In this document: positions 1 through 9,263 of the stretch, piece after piece
Layout of the letters: each line of letters opens with the position of its first letter
Numbering within the stretch: the first letter of the stretch is position 1
Assembly (NCBI RefSeq): GCF_022524345.1
Contig: NZ_JAKWJU010000002.1
Location: 4,936,501-5,000,500 of the forward strand
Direction of reading: 5' to 3'
DNA from: Streptomyces marispadix
GTDB taxonomy: Bacteria > Actinomycetota > Actinomycetes > Streptomycetales > Streptomycetaceae
Length of the DNA stretch: 64,000 nt
Made by a program: the position numbers and the translations under genes
The notes under the pieces: generated by a model
What the model was told of the DNA's origin: nothing
Database searches by the model: none
Seen by the model: the letters and a program-made list of their open reading frames with translations, nothing else

Positions 1-235
1 GGGCGGGCTCCGCGCTGCGCCCGGCGAGCTGACCCGGCGCGCGGAGAGCCGTGCGCGGTCTCGCGGCCCGGTGATTGACGCCCCTCACGCGGGGAAAGAA
101 ATCGCGACGGAACGGTGACACTCTCGGGGATTCCATCTCCATCTCGGTGTGATTACCTAGCGCCTGCACAGTCGTATTTTCGGTTTCGGGGGCCGCCCGA
201 TGGTGCTTGCAGCCGTGCGAGGGGAGTAGCCCGCT

Positions 236-1564
236 GTGGATCTGAAGACCGTCGCCAGGGAAGCCAAGGGAAAGCTCAACCCTGAGGCGATACGGGGGGC
301 CGTGCAGGGGGCCGTACAAGGTGTGCGGGGTGCGGTCCAGGGGGACGGCAGAGCTCAGGTCATAGGCGGGTCCGCCGTCGGCCTCGTCGTCATCGGGCTG
401 GTGCTGCTGCTGACGCTCACGACGTGCGGCGGCGCGGGCGGAGCCGGCGGCGCGGGCGCCCAGGAGAAGCCCGAGAAGTCCCGTGCCGTGGTGGAGATAT
501 CACCCAAGGACGGCGCCGACGGCGTCGGCACAGAGGACGCCCTGAAGGTCACCGCGGAAAAGGGCAAGCTGGTCAAGGTCGACGTCAAGGACGAGGACGG
601 CAAGGCCGTCGAGGGTGAACTCGCCGACGGCGGCAGGACCTGGAAGCCCGCGAAGCACCTGACGACGAAGACGAAGTACACCGTCGAGGCACACGCCAAG
701 GACACCCACGGCCTCAAGGCCACCAAGCGGGCACGGTTCACCACCCTCACCCCCGACAGCACCTTCATAGGCCGCTTCACCCCCGAGGACGGCGACAAGG
801 TGGGCGTGGGAATGCCCGTCTCGATCAACTTCAACCACGCCATCGAGGACCGCGAGGCAGTGGAGAAGGCCATCTCCGTCACCGCCGATCCGGAGGTCGA
901 CGTCGAGGGCCACTGGTTCGGCAACAACCGCCTCGACTTCCGGCCCGAGGAGTACTGGGAGTCCGGTACGAAGGTGAAGCTCGACCTCGACCTCGACGGC
1001 GTGGAGGGCTACGACGGCGTCTACGGTGAGCAGGACAAGTCGGTGGGCTTCACCATCGGCCGCAGCCAGGTCAGCGTCGTCGACGCGAAGACGAAGAAGA
1101 TGACCGTGAAGCGCGACGGCAAGACGCTGAAGAAGGTCGACATCAGCTCCGGAAGCCCCGAACACCCCACGTACAACGGCCGCATGGTGATCAGTGAGCG
1201 TCACAAGGAGACGCGCATGGACGGCAACACCGTGGGCTTCGGACGTGACGAGGAAGCAGGCGGCTACGACATCAAGGACGTGCCGCACGCCATGCGGCTG
1301 TCGACCTCCGGGACCTTCATACACGGCAACTACTGGCTGACGCAGGGACAGTTCGGGACGGTCAACGCCAGCCACGGCTGCGTCGGGCTCTTCGACAAGA
1401 GGGGCGGCGGCGACAAGAGCACGCCGGGCGCCTGGTTCTTCAGGGAGTCGATCATCGGCGACGTCGTCGAGATCAAGAACTCCAAGGACAAGACGATCCA
1501 GCCGGACAACGGCCTCAACGGCTGGAACATGGACTGGGACGAGTGGAAGGCGCCGCAGAAGTAG
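236..1564 (+). CDS. L,D-transpeptidase (YkuD) with Ig-like domains
   Basis: Predicted cell-wall cross-linking enzyme that forms 3-3 bonds between peptidoglycan stem peptides outside the membrane. The 442-residue protein has a cytoplasmic N-terminus of about 44 residues, a hydrophobic segment near residues 45-62 ending in LTTC, two Ig-like domains (about 85-275) and a C-terminal YkuD domain. The catalytic motif is visible as HGNYW followed by SHGCVG, with the nucleophile at Cys382. The LTTC is a poor lipobox because Thr precedes Cys, so anchoring could be by a transmembrane helix or by lipid. The GTG start is chosen because GAGGGGAG lies about 9 bases upstream. It is monocistronic, with a strong hairpin downstream. 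The family call is firm; the physiological substrate is inferred. Confidence 0.93.
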   Translation: MDLKTVAREAKGKLNPEAIRGAVQGAVQGVRGAVQGDGRAQVIGGSAVGLVVIGLVLLLTLTTCGGAGGAGGAGAQEKPEKSRAVVEISPKDGADGVGTEDALKVTAEKGKLVKVDVKDEDGKAVEGELADGGRTWKPAKHLTTKTKYTVEAHAKDTHGLKATKRARFTTLTPDSTFIGRFTPEDGDKVGVGMPVSINFNHAIEDREAVEKAISVTADPEVDVEGHWFGNNRLDFRPEEYWESGTKVKLDLDLDGVEGYDGVYGEQDKSVGFTIGRSQVSVVDAKTKKMTVKRDGKTLKKVDISSGSPEHPTYNGRMVISERHKETRMDGNTVGFGRDEEAGGYDIKDVPHAMRLSTSGTFIHGNYWLTQGQFGTVNASHGCVGLFDKRGGGDKSTPGAWFFRESIIGDVVEIKNSKDKTIQPDNGLNGWNMDWDEWKAPQK

Positions 1565-1627
1565 CGCTCGTGGGGGCGGGGCCCGCTGCCGGGCCTGCCT
1601 GAACTCGCTCGTTCTGCACGGAGTTCG

Positions 1628-1653
1628 GCGGGGTCCGCTGCGGCGGGCCCCGC
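1628..1653 (+). terminator. Strong hairpin after the L,D-transpeptidase gene
   Basis: An 11-bp stem (GCGGGGTCCGC pairing with GCGGGCCCCGC, one G-T wobble) closes a 4-base loop. It lies 63 bases after the transpeptidase stop and before the next gene. There is no U-tract, which is usual for high-GC actinobacterial terminators. Confidence 0.6.
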
Positions 1654-1666
1654 GCAGTGCGGTACG

Positions 1667-1706
1667 TACTGCCGGTCCCGAACTGCCGGTCCGTACTGCC
1701 GATACG
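1667..1706. repeat. Three imperfect 13-14-nt tandem repeats
   Basis: Three copies based on TACTGCCGGTCCG stand head to tail between the transpeptidase terminator and the enoyl-CoA hydratase gene. No coding function is seen. They resemble other short tandem repeats found after stop codons in this window. Confidence 0.6.
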
Positions 1707-1806
1707 GTGCGTCGGCCCCGTACTTCAGCCCCCTGCGTCCCATGTGCCGAGGACGTCGTAAGCCGGCACCATCGGCCGCGGGCATAACGCCCGTTAACCT
1801 TCCCCC

Positions 1807-2574
1807 ATGACTGTGAATCTCGAAGTCGCCGAGGGCGTCGGCACGATCCGCCTGGACCGTCCCCCGATGAACGCGCTGGACGTCGCCACCCAGGACCGGC
1901 TGCGTGGACTCGCCGAGGAGGCCACGGAACGCGACGACGTGCGGGCCGTCGTGATCTACGGAGGCGAGAAGGTGTTCGCCGCCGGAGCGGACATCAAGGA
2001 GATGCAGGCCATGGACCACGCGGCCATGGTGAAGCGCTCCAAGGCGCTCCAGGACTCCTTCACCGCCGTGGCACGCATCCCCAAGCCCGTGGTCGCCGCC
2101 GTCACCGGCTACGCGCTGGGCGGGGGCTGCGAGTTGGCGCTCTGCGCGGACATCCGGGTCGCGGGGGAGGGCGCCAAGCTGGGCCAGCCGGAGATCCTGC
2201 TGGGGCTGATCCCCGGAGCGGGCGGCACCCAGCGGCTCGCACGGCTCGTCGGGCCGTCGAAGGCCAAGGACATGATCTTCACCGGGCGTCAGGTCAAGGC
2301 CCCGGAGGCGCTGGAGATGGGCCTGGTCGACCGGGTCGTGCCCGACGAACAGGTCTACGAGGAGTCGCGGGCGTGGGCGGAGCGGCTGGCCAAGGGCCCG
2401 GCGATCGCGCTGCGTGCGGCCAAGGAGTCCGTCGACGCCGGCCTGGAGACGGACATCGACACCGGCCTCGCGGTCGAACGCAACTGGTTCGCGGGCCTGT
2501 TCGCTACGGAGGACCGCGCCACGGGCATGCGCAGCTTCGTCGAGGAGGGGCCGGGCAAGGCGAAGTTCGCCTGA
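1807..2574 (+). CDS. Enoyl-CoA hydratase/isomerase family protein
   Basis: Crotonase-fold enzyme of 255 residues, the usual family length, expected to hydrate 2-enoyl-CoA thioesters in fatty-acid or amino-acid breakdown. The first oxyanion-hole segment is AGADIKEM. The second is the GYALGGGCELAL block, followed by GQPEILLGLIPGAGGTQRL, which holds the catalytic glutamate. No ribosome-binding site precedes the ATG; the upstream GTTAACCT may be a -10-like element of a leaderless transcript. It stands alone, so the pathway cannot be read from its neighbours. Family is certain; exact substrate is unknown. Confidence 0.92.
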   Translation: MTVNLEVAEGVGTIRLDRPPMNALDVATQDRLRGLAEEATERDDVRAVVIYGGEKVFAAGADIKEMQAMDHAAMVKRSKALQDSFTAVARIPKPVVAAVTGYALGGGCELALCADIRVAGEGAKLGQPEILLGLIPGAGGTQRLARLVGPSKAKDMIFTGRQVKAPEALEMGLVDRVVPDEQVYEESRAWAERLAKGPAIALRAAKESVDAGLETDIDTGLAVERNWFAGLFATEDRATGMRSFVEEGPGKAKFA

Positions 2575-2909
2575 GCGGTGGGCAGTCGGGCCCCGGCGCT
2601 CCGCGGCTCAGGCAGGCGTGGCGGGAGGGCGGCGCGATGCGCACCGTCCTCCCGCGTCCCATCTTGTAGGGGATGATCCCGTCAGAAGTCCGGATGTGCC
2701 TCATACTGCCCGGCATGGCCTTACGGACGTGCACCCGGGATGCTGTAGCAGGTCAGGGCCGGTGTGCGCACGCGGAAGCGCCGACGGCGCCCAACGGCGC
2801 GGCGCGCCGCGCGAGTTGCCCCGTGCACCGGGATCTGGTTGAACGGCCACACGATTCCCCTGCTCGCGCCATGATGGTGGCCATGGCGGGACAGGGAGAA
2901 GTGGCGAGC

Positions 2910-3375
2910 GTGAGCGAGCGGATGCCAGAAGTCCCGGGCGAACCGGCGAGCGACGACGTCTCCGGCGGTGTTCTCGATCTCGTCGGCGACCCGACGATCG
3001 GTGAAGTACGTCTGCCCAACCGTCCCGAGTCGGCGAGATGCGCCCCGCCGGCTCGCCCGTACCGTACTCGAGTCGCACTGGTCCCTGCCGGGCCCGGTCA
3101 CGGACGAGGCGGTCCTGCTCGTGTCCGAACTCGTCGGCAACGCCGTACGGCACACCGGCGCGCTGGTCTTCGGGCTGCGCATGATGCGCCGCCGCGGCTG
3201 GATCAGAGTCGAGGTGCGAGACCCTTCGCGCGGTCTGCCGTGCCTGCTGCCCGTGCACGGTCTGGACACCAGCGGGCGCGGGCTGTTCCTCGTCGACACT
3301 CTCTCCGACCGCTGGGGGGTCGATCTGCTGCCGCGCGGCAAGACGACGTGGTTCGAGATGCGCATCAGCGCCTGA
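2910..3375 (+). pseudogene. Anti-sigma-type ATP-binding protein (HATPase_c), frameshifted
   Basis: RsbW/SpoIIAB-like ATP-binding regulator of the kind common in Streptomyces, thought to act as anti-sigma factors or partner-switching kinases. The sequence is split. One frame, from a GTG at 2910 (AGGGAG 11 bases upstream; ATG 2883 is an alternative), carries an N-terminus ending RLPNRPESAR. The next frame, readable as a separate ORF from GTG 2968, continues as APRRLARTVLESHW, then the N-box ELVGNAVRHTG and the G-box SGRGLFLVDTLSDRWG. The switch lies near 3038-3046 and fits one extra base, possibly the T of AGATGCG, or a 2-base loss. The ATP-binding half is intact. Sequencing error and a real lesion are both possible. 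Confidence 0.75.
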
Positions 3376-3613
3376 CGGGCGGTCCGACGACCGCGAGGCG
3401 CCGGGCAGGCCCGCTGACGGTACCGAGCCGCCGGGGGCAGGCCGCTGACGGTACGCGGTCCGGCAGCATGCGGCCGACCGAACGCCGCCGGCGGCAGGCT
3501 TCGCAGGGCCGCGATGTCAGTCATGTCCGGCATACTGTTCCGCGTTGGCACGAAGGCTGTTGGAAGGCGCGGGCGGACCAGTGCCCGTCGCCGGATTCAC
3601 GGGGGAGCAGAGC

Positions 3614-4234
3614 ATGACCGGTGTGTGCGGGGGACGTTCCACGAGGGCGCTGTTCCGTGCGCCGCTGCTGACTCTCGTCCTGCTCGCGGGCGCGACCGGC
3701 TGCGCGGACGACGACGGGGACAGCGACGCGCGCAAGGCCTCGCCGCGGACCTCGAAGGAGGCGCAGTCGTCCGAGTCGCCCGGGGGCAAGAACGGTTCGT
3801 CGGCGCCTGACGGCGAGAAGGACGGCGAGCGGGGCCCGGACGAGGGTCCCGGCGAGGACGAGGGCGGCAAGGCAGCGGAGAAGGGCACCGGCGGGGCAGC
3901 CGACGGCAAGGACCTCGGCGCCTGCGACGACGCGAAGTGCGAGGTGGAGCTGTCGGCGGGCGACGAGCTGCACCCGCGCGGCTCGTACGGCATCGACGAG
4001 TTCACCGTCGAGAGCGTCAAGGGCCACGTGATCACATGGACGGCGCTCTTCAGCGGCGGACGAGTCTCGATGGCGGCGAACGGCGCGGAGGTCTCCTCCA
4101 CTTCCTGTACCAACGGCTCGTGCAGCGGACGCCTCGGCAAGACCAAGGGCAAGCTCCGAATGAACGGCGTCACCGTCGAGTTCACCTCCATAGACGAGGA
4201 CAGCGCCGTGGCGAAGCTGTCGCCGGGGAAGTGA
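3614..4234 (+). CDS. Putative secreted lipoprotein
   Basis: A 206-residue protein with a basic N-terminus, a hydrophobic segment and the lipobox AGATGC near residue 29, so it is probably a lipid-anchored extracellular protein. Residues about 30-100 form a low-complexity linker rich in Asp, Glu, Gly, Ser and Lys. The C-terminal 100 residues form a compact domain with four cysteines in two pairs (CDDAKC and CTNGSC) that could make disulfides. The ATG at 3614 is preferred over an upstream in-frame start because GGGGGAGC sits 6-8 bases before it and the signal peptide then begins correctly. I recognise no functional family. Confidence 0.75.
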   Translation: MTGVCGGRSTRALFRAPLLTLVLLAGATGCADDDGDSDARKASPRTSKEAQSSESPGGKNGSSAPDGEKDGERGPDEGPGEDEGGKAAEKGTGGAADGKDLGACDDAKCEVELSAGDELHPRGSYGIDEFTVESVKGHVITWTALFSGGRVSMAANGAEVSSTSCTNGSCSGRLGKTKGKLRMNGVTVEFTSIDEDSAVAKLSPGK

Positions 4235-4245
4235 CGCGGTGACGC

Positions 4246-4282
4246 GGCAGGCCCTGCGTCCTCGGACCTTACGGGGCCTGCC
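4246..4282 (+). terminator. Hairpin after the lipoprotein gene
   Basis: A 9-bp perfect stem (GGCAGGCCC with GGGCCTGCC) encloses a 19-base loop, starting 12 bases after the lipoprotein stop codon. It probably ends that transcript before the glycoside hydrolase gene. Confidence 0.6.
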
Positions 4283-4379
4283 CCACGCACTCGCCCCTTG
4301 CCCTTGATCGCCTCCGCGGCGGAGGGTGGATCTCCGTAGCGGCGGCGCTCGGGCCGCCTCGTACGAGGAAGGGCAGGGC

Positions 4380-6338
4380 ATGCAGCGCCACTCCGCGAAA
4401 CTCCTCAGCCCCGACGGTTCCCCGCTGCTGTGGATCGGCGTCAACTACTGGTCCCGTACGGGCGGTCCGCTGATGTGGCGTCACTACGACGCCGCGGTCG
4501 TCGACGAGGAGTTGCGCACGATGCGCGACCACGGCATCACCCTCACCCGCAGCTTCCTCTACTGGCCGGACTTCATGCCGGAGGAGAACTCTCTGGACCA
4601 GGCGATGCTGGAGCGCTACGACGACTTCCTGGAGCGGCACGCCGCCCTCGGCATGCACACCGTCCCCACCTTCCTGGTCGGCCATATGTCCGGGCAGAAC
4701 TGGGACCCGGCCTGGCGCGACGGCCGCGACGTCTTCGCGGACGCCTCGTTCGTCGCCCAGCAGGAGTGGTACGTGAGGGAGACGACCGCACGCTGGAAGG
4801 ACCACCCTGCCGTCGCGGGCTGGCTGCTGACGAACGAGATGCCCATCTACGCCGACTGGCCCTCGCGCGGTATCGGCACGCTTGACGCGGCCACCGTCAC
4901 GGCGTGGGCGAAAACCCTTGTGGGCGCTGTCCGTTCGGCAGGGGCGACCCAGCCGGTGTCCATCGGCGACGGAGCCTGGGGCGTGGAGACCTCGGGAGCG
5001 GACAACGGCTTCCGCGTCCGTGATCTGGCGCCCCTCGTCGACTTCCACGGGCCGCACGTCTACAACATGGAGACCGACGCCGTACGCCAGCACCTGGGCG
5101 CGGCCTTCGTCTGCGAGCTGCTCGACATCGGCGGAAAGCCCGTGATCCTGGAGGAGTTCGGGCTGACCTCCGACTACGTCTCGGAGGAGAACGCCGCCCA
5201 CTACTACCGGCAGATCCTCCACAACTCCCTGCTCGCCGGAGCCACCGGCTGGATCGCCTGGAACAACACCGACTACGACGCGCTGGAGGATCAGGAGCCC
5301 TACAGCCACCACCCGTTCGAGATGCACTTCGGCATCACCGACAGCGAGGGCCGCCCCAAGGAGCAGCTTCGCGAGGTCAAGCGCTTCACGGAGGTGCTGC
5401 GCCGCACCGACGCGGCCCGGCTGCACCGGCCGCCGGCACGCACGGCGATCGTCGTCTCGTCGTTCCTGGAGAGGATGTATCCCTTCACACAGGCCGACGA
5501 CCGCACCAGCGTCGCCGTCAACACCCGCCAGGCTTATGTCGCGGCACGCGAGGCCGATCTGGGAGTGGGACTGGCGAGGGAGGCCGACGGGCTGCCCGAC
5601 GACTGCGCCCTGTATCTGCTGCCCTCGGCGAAGCAGCTCACCGCGCCCGGCTGGACGCGGCTGCGGGCGCTGGCGGAATCGGGCGCCACGGTCTACGCCT
5701 CGTACTTCGCGGGTGAGCACGCCCATCAGCGCGGTGCGTGGTGGCCGAAGCTCGACGAGACCTTCGGGGTGCGCAAGCAGCTTCGCTACGGGCTGGCCGA
5801 CCCGATCGAGGGCGACGAGCTGCGCATGGTCTTCCGGCGGGACTTCGGCGGCATCGCCGAGGGCGAGGAGCTGGTCTTCCCCGTCGAAGGCACGGAGAAC
5901 TCGCGTTCCTACCTGCCCGTCGAGGCGGACGGCGCCGAGGTCGTCGCCACCGACGAACACGGCCGCCCTGCGCTGCTGGTGCGCCGTACCGGCGAGGGCG
6001 CGTTCGTGCTGTGCACATATCCCGTGGAGCACATGGCTGCCCGTACGCCGCGCGTCAACCCGGAGCCCACGTGGCGGCTGTATGCCGCGCTCGCGGCCGA
6101 GGCAGGCGCCGCACCGGAGGTGTCCACGGCAGACCCCAGGGTGATGACGGCGCGGATGGAGCACGAGGACGGCCGTGGCTATGTGTGGTTCGTGAGCCAG
6201 CACGACGCGCCGCTGACGGCCCGGCCGGTGCTCACCGGCGGTGCCGCCTCAGCGAGGCTCATCGGGCTCGACGGCGCGGACCTGCGTGAATTCGAGCTGC
6301 CCCCCTTCGGAGTCGTCGTCGCGGAGATGGCACCGTGA
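4380..6338 (+). CDS. GH5-like glycoside hydrolase
   Basis: Predicted retaining glycosidase of 652 residues with an N-terminal (beta/alpha)8 barrel (about 1-350), similar to cellulase/mannanase-type GH5 enzymes, and a C-terminal region resembling the accessory domains of GH42-type beta-galactosidases. The likely acid/base is Glu153 in LLTNEMP and the nucleophile Glu259 in VILEEFG. There is no signal peptide, so it is probably cytoplasmic and acts on imported oligosaccharides. The ATG at 4380 is chosen because AGGAAGG stands 6-8 bases before it. A mannonate dehydratase gene follows about 200 bases later, suggesting a sugar or sugar-acid pathway. The substrate is not determined by sequence. Confidence 0.8.
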   Translation: MQRHSAKLLSPDGSPLLWIGVNYWSRTGGPLMWRHYDAAVVDEELRTMRDHGITLTRSFLYWPDFMPEENSLDQAMLERYDDFLERHAALGMHTVPTFLVGHMSGQNWDPAWRDGRDVFADASFVAQQEWYVRETTARWKDHPAVAGWLLTNEMPIYADWPSRGIGTLDAATVTAWAKTLVGAVRSAGATQPVSIGDGAWGVETSGADNGFRVRDLAPLVDFHGPHVYNMETDAVRQHLGAAFVCELLDIGGKPVILEEFGLTSDYVSEENAAHYYRQILHNSLLAGATGWIAWNNTDYDALEDQEPYSHHPFEMHFGITDSEGRPKEQLREVKRFTEVLRRTDAARLHRPPARTAIVVSSFLERMYPFTQADDRTSVAVNTRQAYVAAREADLGVGLAREADGLPDDCALYLLPSAKQLTAPGWTRLRALAESGATVYASYFAGEHAHQRGAWWPKLDETFGVRKQLRYGLADPIEGDELRMVFRRDFGGIAEGEELVFPVEGTENSRSYLPVEADGAEVVATDEHGRPALLVRRTGEGAFVLCTYPVEHMAARTPRVNPEPTWRLYAALAAEAGAAPEVSTADPRVMTARMEHEDGRGYVWFVSQHDAPLTARPVLTGGAASARLIGLDGADLREFELPPFGVVVAEMAP

Positions 6339-6402
6339 GCACAGGGCCGTACTGAGCACAGGGCCGTACTGAGCACAGGCCGTACCGAGCACATTGGCCG
6401 TG
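6336..6402. repeat. 17-nt tandem repeat starting at a stop codon
   Basis: Two identical copies of TGAGCACAGGGCCGTAC start exactly at the TGA stop of the hydrolase gene, at 6336 and 6353. A third copy, one base shorter, starts at 6370, and a decayed fourth follows at 6386. Each copy offers a further TGA in the hydrolase frame or near it. Confidence 0.75.
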
Positions 6403-6535
6403 ATGAGCGACGGGCCGTACGCATCGGACCCACGGGCCCCGCCCAGCGGGGTGCACCGTGCCGCGGCGGCCGTGGCCGGGAAGCCGCGGGAAGGGCGGCC
6501 CCGACGGGACCGTGACGAGAGAGGAACAGCGCCAG

Positions 6536-7777
6536 ATGAGGATCGAGTCCGCGGAGACGGTCGTCACCAGTCCGGGCCGCAATTTCGTCACCCTGCGTGT
6601 GGTGACCGCCGACGGCGTCACCGGCCTCGGCGACGCCACCTTGAACGGCCGGGAGCTGGCGGTCGCGTCGTATCTGCGCGACCACGTGGCGCCGCTGCTG
6701 GAGGGCCGGGACGCCCGCAACATCGAGGACACATGGCAGTACCTCTACCGGGGGGCCTACTGGCGCCGCGGCCCGGTCACCATGGCCGCGATCGCCGCCG
6801 TCGACATGGCCCTGTGGGACATCAAGGCGAAGGCGGCAGGCATGCCGCTGTACCAGCTTCTCGGCGGCGCCAGCCGTCGTGGCGCCCTCGCCTACGGACA
6901 CGCCTCGGGACGCGACATCCCCGAACTCCTCGACTCCGTAAGGGCGCACCTCGAAGACGGCTACCGGGCGATCCGGGTGCAGACCGGCGTCCCCGGCCTC
7001 GACTCGGTCTACGGAGTGGCCGCCTCCAGCGCCGGTTCCGGCGAGCGCTACGACTACGAACCGGCCCGCCGCACCACCGGCGGCCCCGCCCTCCCCGTGG
7101 AGGAGACCTGGGACACGCGCGCCTATCTGCGCCATGTGCCGAGGGTGTTCGAGGCCGTACGGGAGGAGTTCGGGCCCGAACTGCCGCTGCTGCACGACGG
7201 GCACCACAGGATGACGCCGATCCAGGCGGCGAAGCTCGGCAAGTCCCTGGAGCCCTACGACCTGTTCTGGCTGGAGGACGTCACGCCCGGCGAGGACCAG
7301 GCCGCACTGCGTCTGATCCGTCAGCACACCACGACGCCGCTCGCCATCGGCGAGGTCTTCAACTCCGTGCACGACTACACCACGTTGCTGAGCGAGCGGC
7401 TCATCGACTACGTGCGCTCGGCGGTCACCCACACCGGCGGCGTCACCGCGATGAAGAAGCTGCTGGACCTCGCCGCCGTCTACGGCATCCGCTCCGGCAT
7501 GCACGGGCCGACCGACATCTCACCCGTGGGGATGGCCGCCGCGCTCCATCTCGACCTGGCCGTGCACAACTTCGGCATCCAGGAGTACATGCGCCACTCC
7601 GCCACGACCCTGGAGGTCTTCCGTACGTCCTACACGTTCGAGGAGGGGCTTCTGCATCCGTCGGAGAACCCGGGGCTCGGTGTGGAACTGGACTTGGACG
7701 CGGCGGCCCGCTTCCCCTACGAGCCTGCCTATCTGCCCGTCAACCGCCTCGCCGACGGGACCGTCCACGACTGGTGA
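6536..7777 (+). CDS. manD: Mannonate dehydratase (ManD, enolase superfamily)
   Basis: Cytoplasmic Mg-dependent enzyme expected to dehydrate D-mannonate, or D-gluconate in some members, to 2-keto-3-deoxygluconate. The 413-residue protein has the ManD hallmarks: [25 protein letters not shown] and GEVFNS. The metal ligands are Asp221, Glu247 and Glu273, spaced 26 and 26 residues apart as expected for ManD. The ATG at 6536 is chosen because the conserved N-terminus ([17 protein letters not shown]) starts there with AGAGG upstream; an earlier in-frame ATG would add 26 atypical residues. ManD proteins differ in activity, and some have very low dehydratase activity, so the substrate remains inferred. 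It is likely co-regulated with the upstream hydrolase. Confidence 0.9.
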   Translation: MRIESAETVVTSPGRNFVTLRVVTADGVTGLGDATLNGRELAVASYLRDHVAPLLEGRDARNIEDTWQYLYRGAYWRRGPVTMAAIAAVDMALWDIKAKAAGMPLYQLLGGASRRGALAYGHASGRDIPELLDSVRAHLEDGYRAIRVQTGVPGLDSVYGVAASSAGSGERYDYEPARRTTGGPALPVEETWDTRAYLRHVPRVFEAVREEFGPELPLLHDGHHRMTPIQAAKLGKSLEPYDLFWLEDVTPGEDQAALRLIRQHTTTPLAIGEVFNSVHDYTTLLSERLIDYVRSAVTHTGGVTAMKKLLDLAAVYGIRSGMHGPTDISPVGMAAALHLDLAVHNFGIQEYMRHSATTLEVFRTSYTFEEGLLHPSENPGLGVELDLDAAARFPYEPAYLPVNRLADGTVHDW

Positions 7778-7785
7778 GCCGTGGG

Positions 7786-7879
7786 CGGCCCCGCCGAACG
7801 GGCCCGTACTCCGGGGCCGTTGCAGATCGGAGCTCGTGCTTCGGCGCTCCCCGTACGCCGGCGCATCCCTGCGCCGGCG
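7786..7879. terminator. Two hairpins between convergent genes
   Basis: Two stems stand between the convergent manD and solute-binding protein genes: CGGCCCC with GGGGCCG (7786-7819), and a perfect 9-bp stem CGCCGGCGC with GCGCCGGCG around a 6-base loop (7856-7879). The second could stop transcription from both sides. Confidence 0.6.
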
Positions 7880-7889
7880 GTTCGCCGCG

Positions 7890-9263
7890 TCAGCGCCTCT
7901 TGTACTTCGCCCCGATCCGCTGTGCCTCCAGCTGCGACTTGCGCAGCGCCGAGCCCACGGACTGCTCCCCCTTGATGGCTGCGCTCAGCTCCTGCGAGAC
8001 GCTGTCACCGAGGCCCGTGAACTCCGGTATCCCGACGAACTGGATGCCGAGGGTCGGCCGCTTCTGCACTCCGGGCTTACGCGGGTCGGCCTCGAGTATC
8101 GCCTTCTCCGTCGCGTCGTCGAAGGCGCCCGCCGCCTCCTTGTACGCGGGCTGTTTGAACGTCGACTGCCGTTTCCCGGCGGGGACGTTGGCCCAGCCGA
8201 TCTCACGGCCCACCAGCTCCTCGTACTCCTTGCTCGACGCCCACGACATGAACTCCCATGCGGAACGCGGCTGTTTCGACGCCTTCTGGATGCCCCACGC
8301 CCAGGTGTAGAGCCATCCCGAGGAACTGGTCTCCTCTATCGGCGCCGGTACGTATCCGATCTTGCCCTTGACGGGTGACCCGTCGGCCTCCAGAGGGCCG
8401 GCGCCCGCCGTCGCGTCGTACCACATCGCCGATTTGCCGCGTTTCATGTTGCGCAGGCAGCCCGCGTATCCGGCCTTCTCGGGGGCGTCCTCCCCGTGGT
8501 CGCGCACGAGATCGACGTAGAACTGCGCGGCGTCGGCGAAGGCCGGGTCGGTGAGCTTCGCGTTCCAGTTCTTGTCGAACCAGGTGCCGCCGAAGGTGTT
8601 CACGACCGTGGTCAGCGGTGCCGTCATCTCTCCCCAGCCCGGCTGGCCCCGCAGGCAGATGCCGCTCATGCCCTTCTCGGGGCGGTCCGCGCGCTCGGCC
8701 AGTTCCGCTACCTGTCCCCACGTGGGCTTCTTCGGCATCTTCAGGCCGAGGTCTTCGAAGACGTCCTTGCGGTACATCAGGAACGAGGACTCGCCGTAGA
8801 AGGGCTCCGCGTAGACCTTGCCGTCCGCGCCGCTGAGGGAGAGCTGCATCGGCAGCAGGATGTCGCTCTGGTCGAAGGAACGGTCGCGGGTGATGAAGGA
8901 GTCCAGCGGCCTCAGCCAGCCGTGGGCGGCGAAGTCGCGCGTCTCGAAGTTGCTGATGGTCGCGACGTCGTAGCGCCCGGACTGGGTGGCGAAGTCCGAG
9001 TGGACCTCCTTGCGGACCTCGTTCTCGGGAAGCGTGGTGAAGCTGACCTTGATGCCCGTCCGCTTGGTGAAGTGCTCGGCGGTGAGCTTCTTCAGCTCCA
9101 GCATCTGCGGATTGTCGACCATCAGGACTCTGATGGACTTCTTCTCCGGCGGAGCGTCGTCCTGCGAGCTGCACCCCGTAAGCAGACCCGCCGTGACGGC
9201 CGCCGCCGTCACCACCCTTACCGTCCTTCCTCTGCATCCGGACTCGAACCGGGACTTGAACAC
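7890..9263 (-). CDS. Sugar ABC transporter substrate-binding lipoprotein
   Basis: Family 1 extracellular solute-binding protein of 457 residues, expected to capture a sugar at the outer membrane face and pass it to ABC permeases. The N-terminus has a basic region and the lipobox LLTGC near residue 31. The body has the features of carbohydrate binders, including YAEPFYGESSFLMYRKDVF and a Trp-rich C-terminal half. The GTG start at 9263 is supported by AGGAG 7 bases upstream. No permease or ATPase genes lie nearby, so it must use partners elsewhere, as many Streptomyces sugar binders use a shared MsiK-type ATPase. Its position opposite the hydrolase/manD pair suggests a related substrate. Confidence 0.88.
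   Translation of the reverse strand: MFKSRFESGCRGRTVRVVTAAAVTAGLLTGCSSQDDAPPEKKSIRVLMVDNPQMLELKKLTAEHFTKRTGIKVSFTTLPENEVRKEVHSDFATQSGRYDVATISNFETRDFAAHGWLRPLDSFITRDRSFDQSDILLPMQLSLSGADGKVYAEPFYGESSFLMYRKDVFEDLGLKMPKKPTWGQVAELAERADRPEKGMSGICLRGQPGWGEMTAPLTTVVNTFGGTWFDKNWNAKLTDPAFADAAQFYVDLVRDHGEDAPEKAGYAGCLRNMKRGKSAMWYDATAGAGPLEADGSPVKGKIGYVPAPIEETSSSGWLYTWAWGIQKASKQPRSAWEFMSWASSKEYEELVGREIGWANVPAGKRQSTFKQPAYKEAAGAFDDATEKAILEADPRKPGVQKRPTLGIQFVGIPEFTGLGDSVSQELSAAIKGEQSVGSALRKSQLEAQRIGAKYKRR

Noticed and set aside
4269..6203. A 644-codon open frame on the minus strand under the GH5-like gene
   Set aside because: It is an antisense shadow typical of high-GC DNA: no family motif, composition dominated by Arg/Gly/Val/His, and the plus-strand enzyme has clear catalytic motifs.
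9225..9262. A GGTTCGA-type T-loop-like sequence on the minus strand suggesting a tRNA
   Set aside because: The flanking bases do not form the T stem and no anticodon or acceptor arm fits; it is the start of the sugar-binding protein gene.
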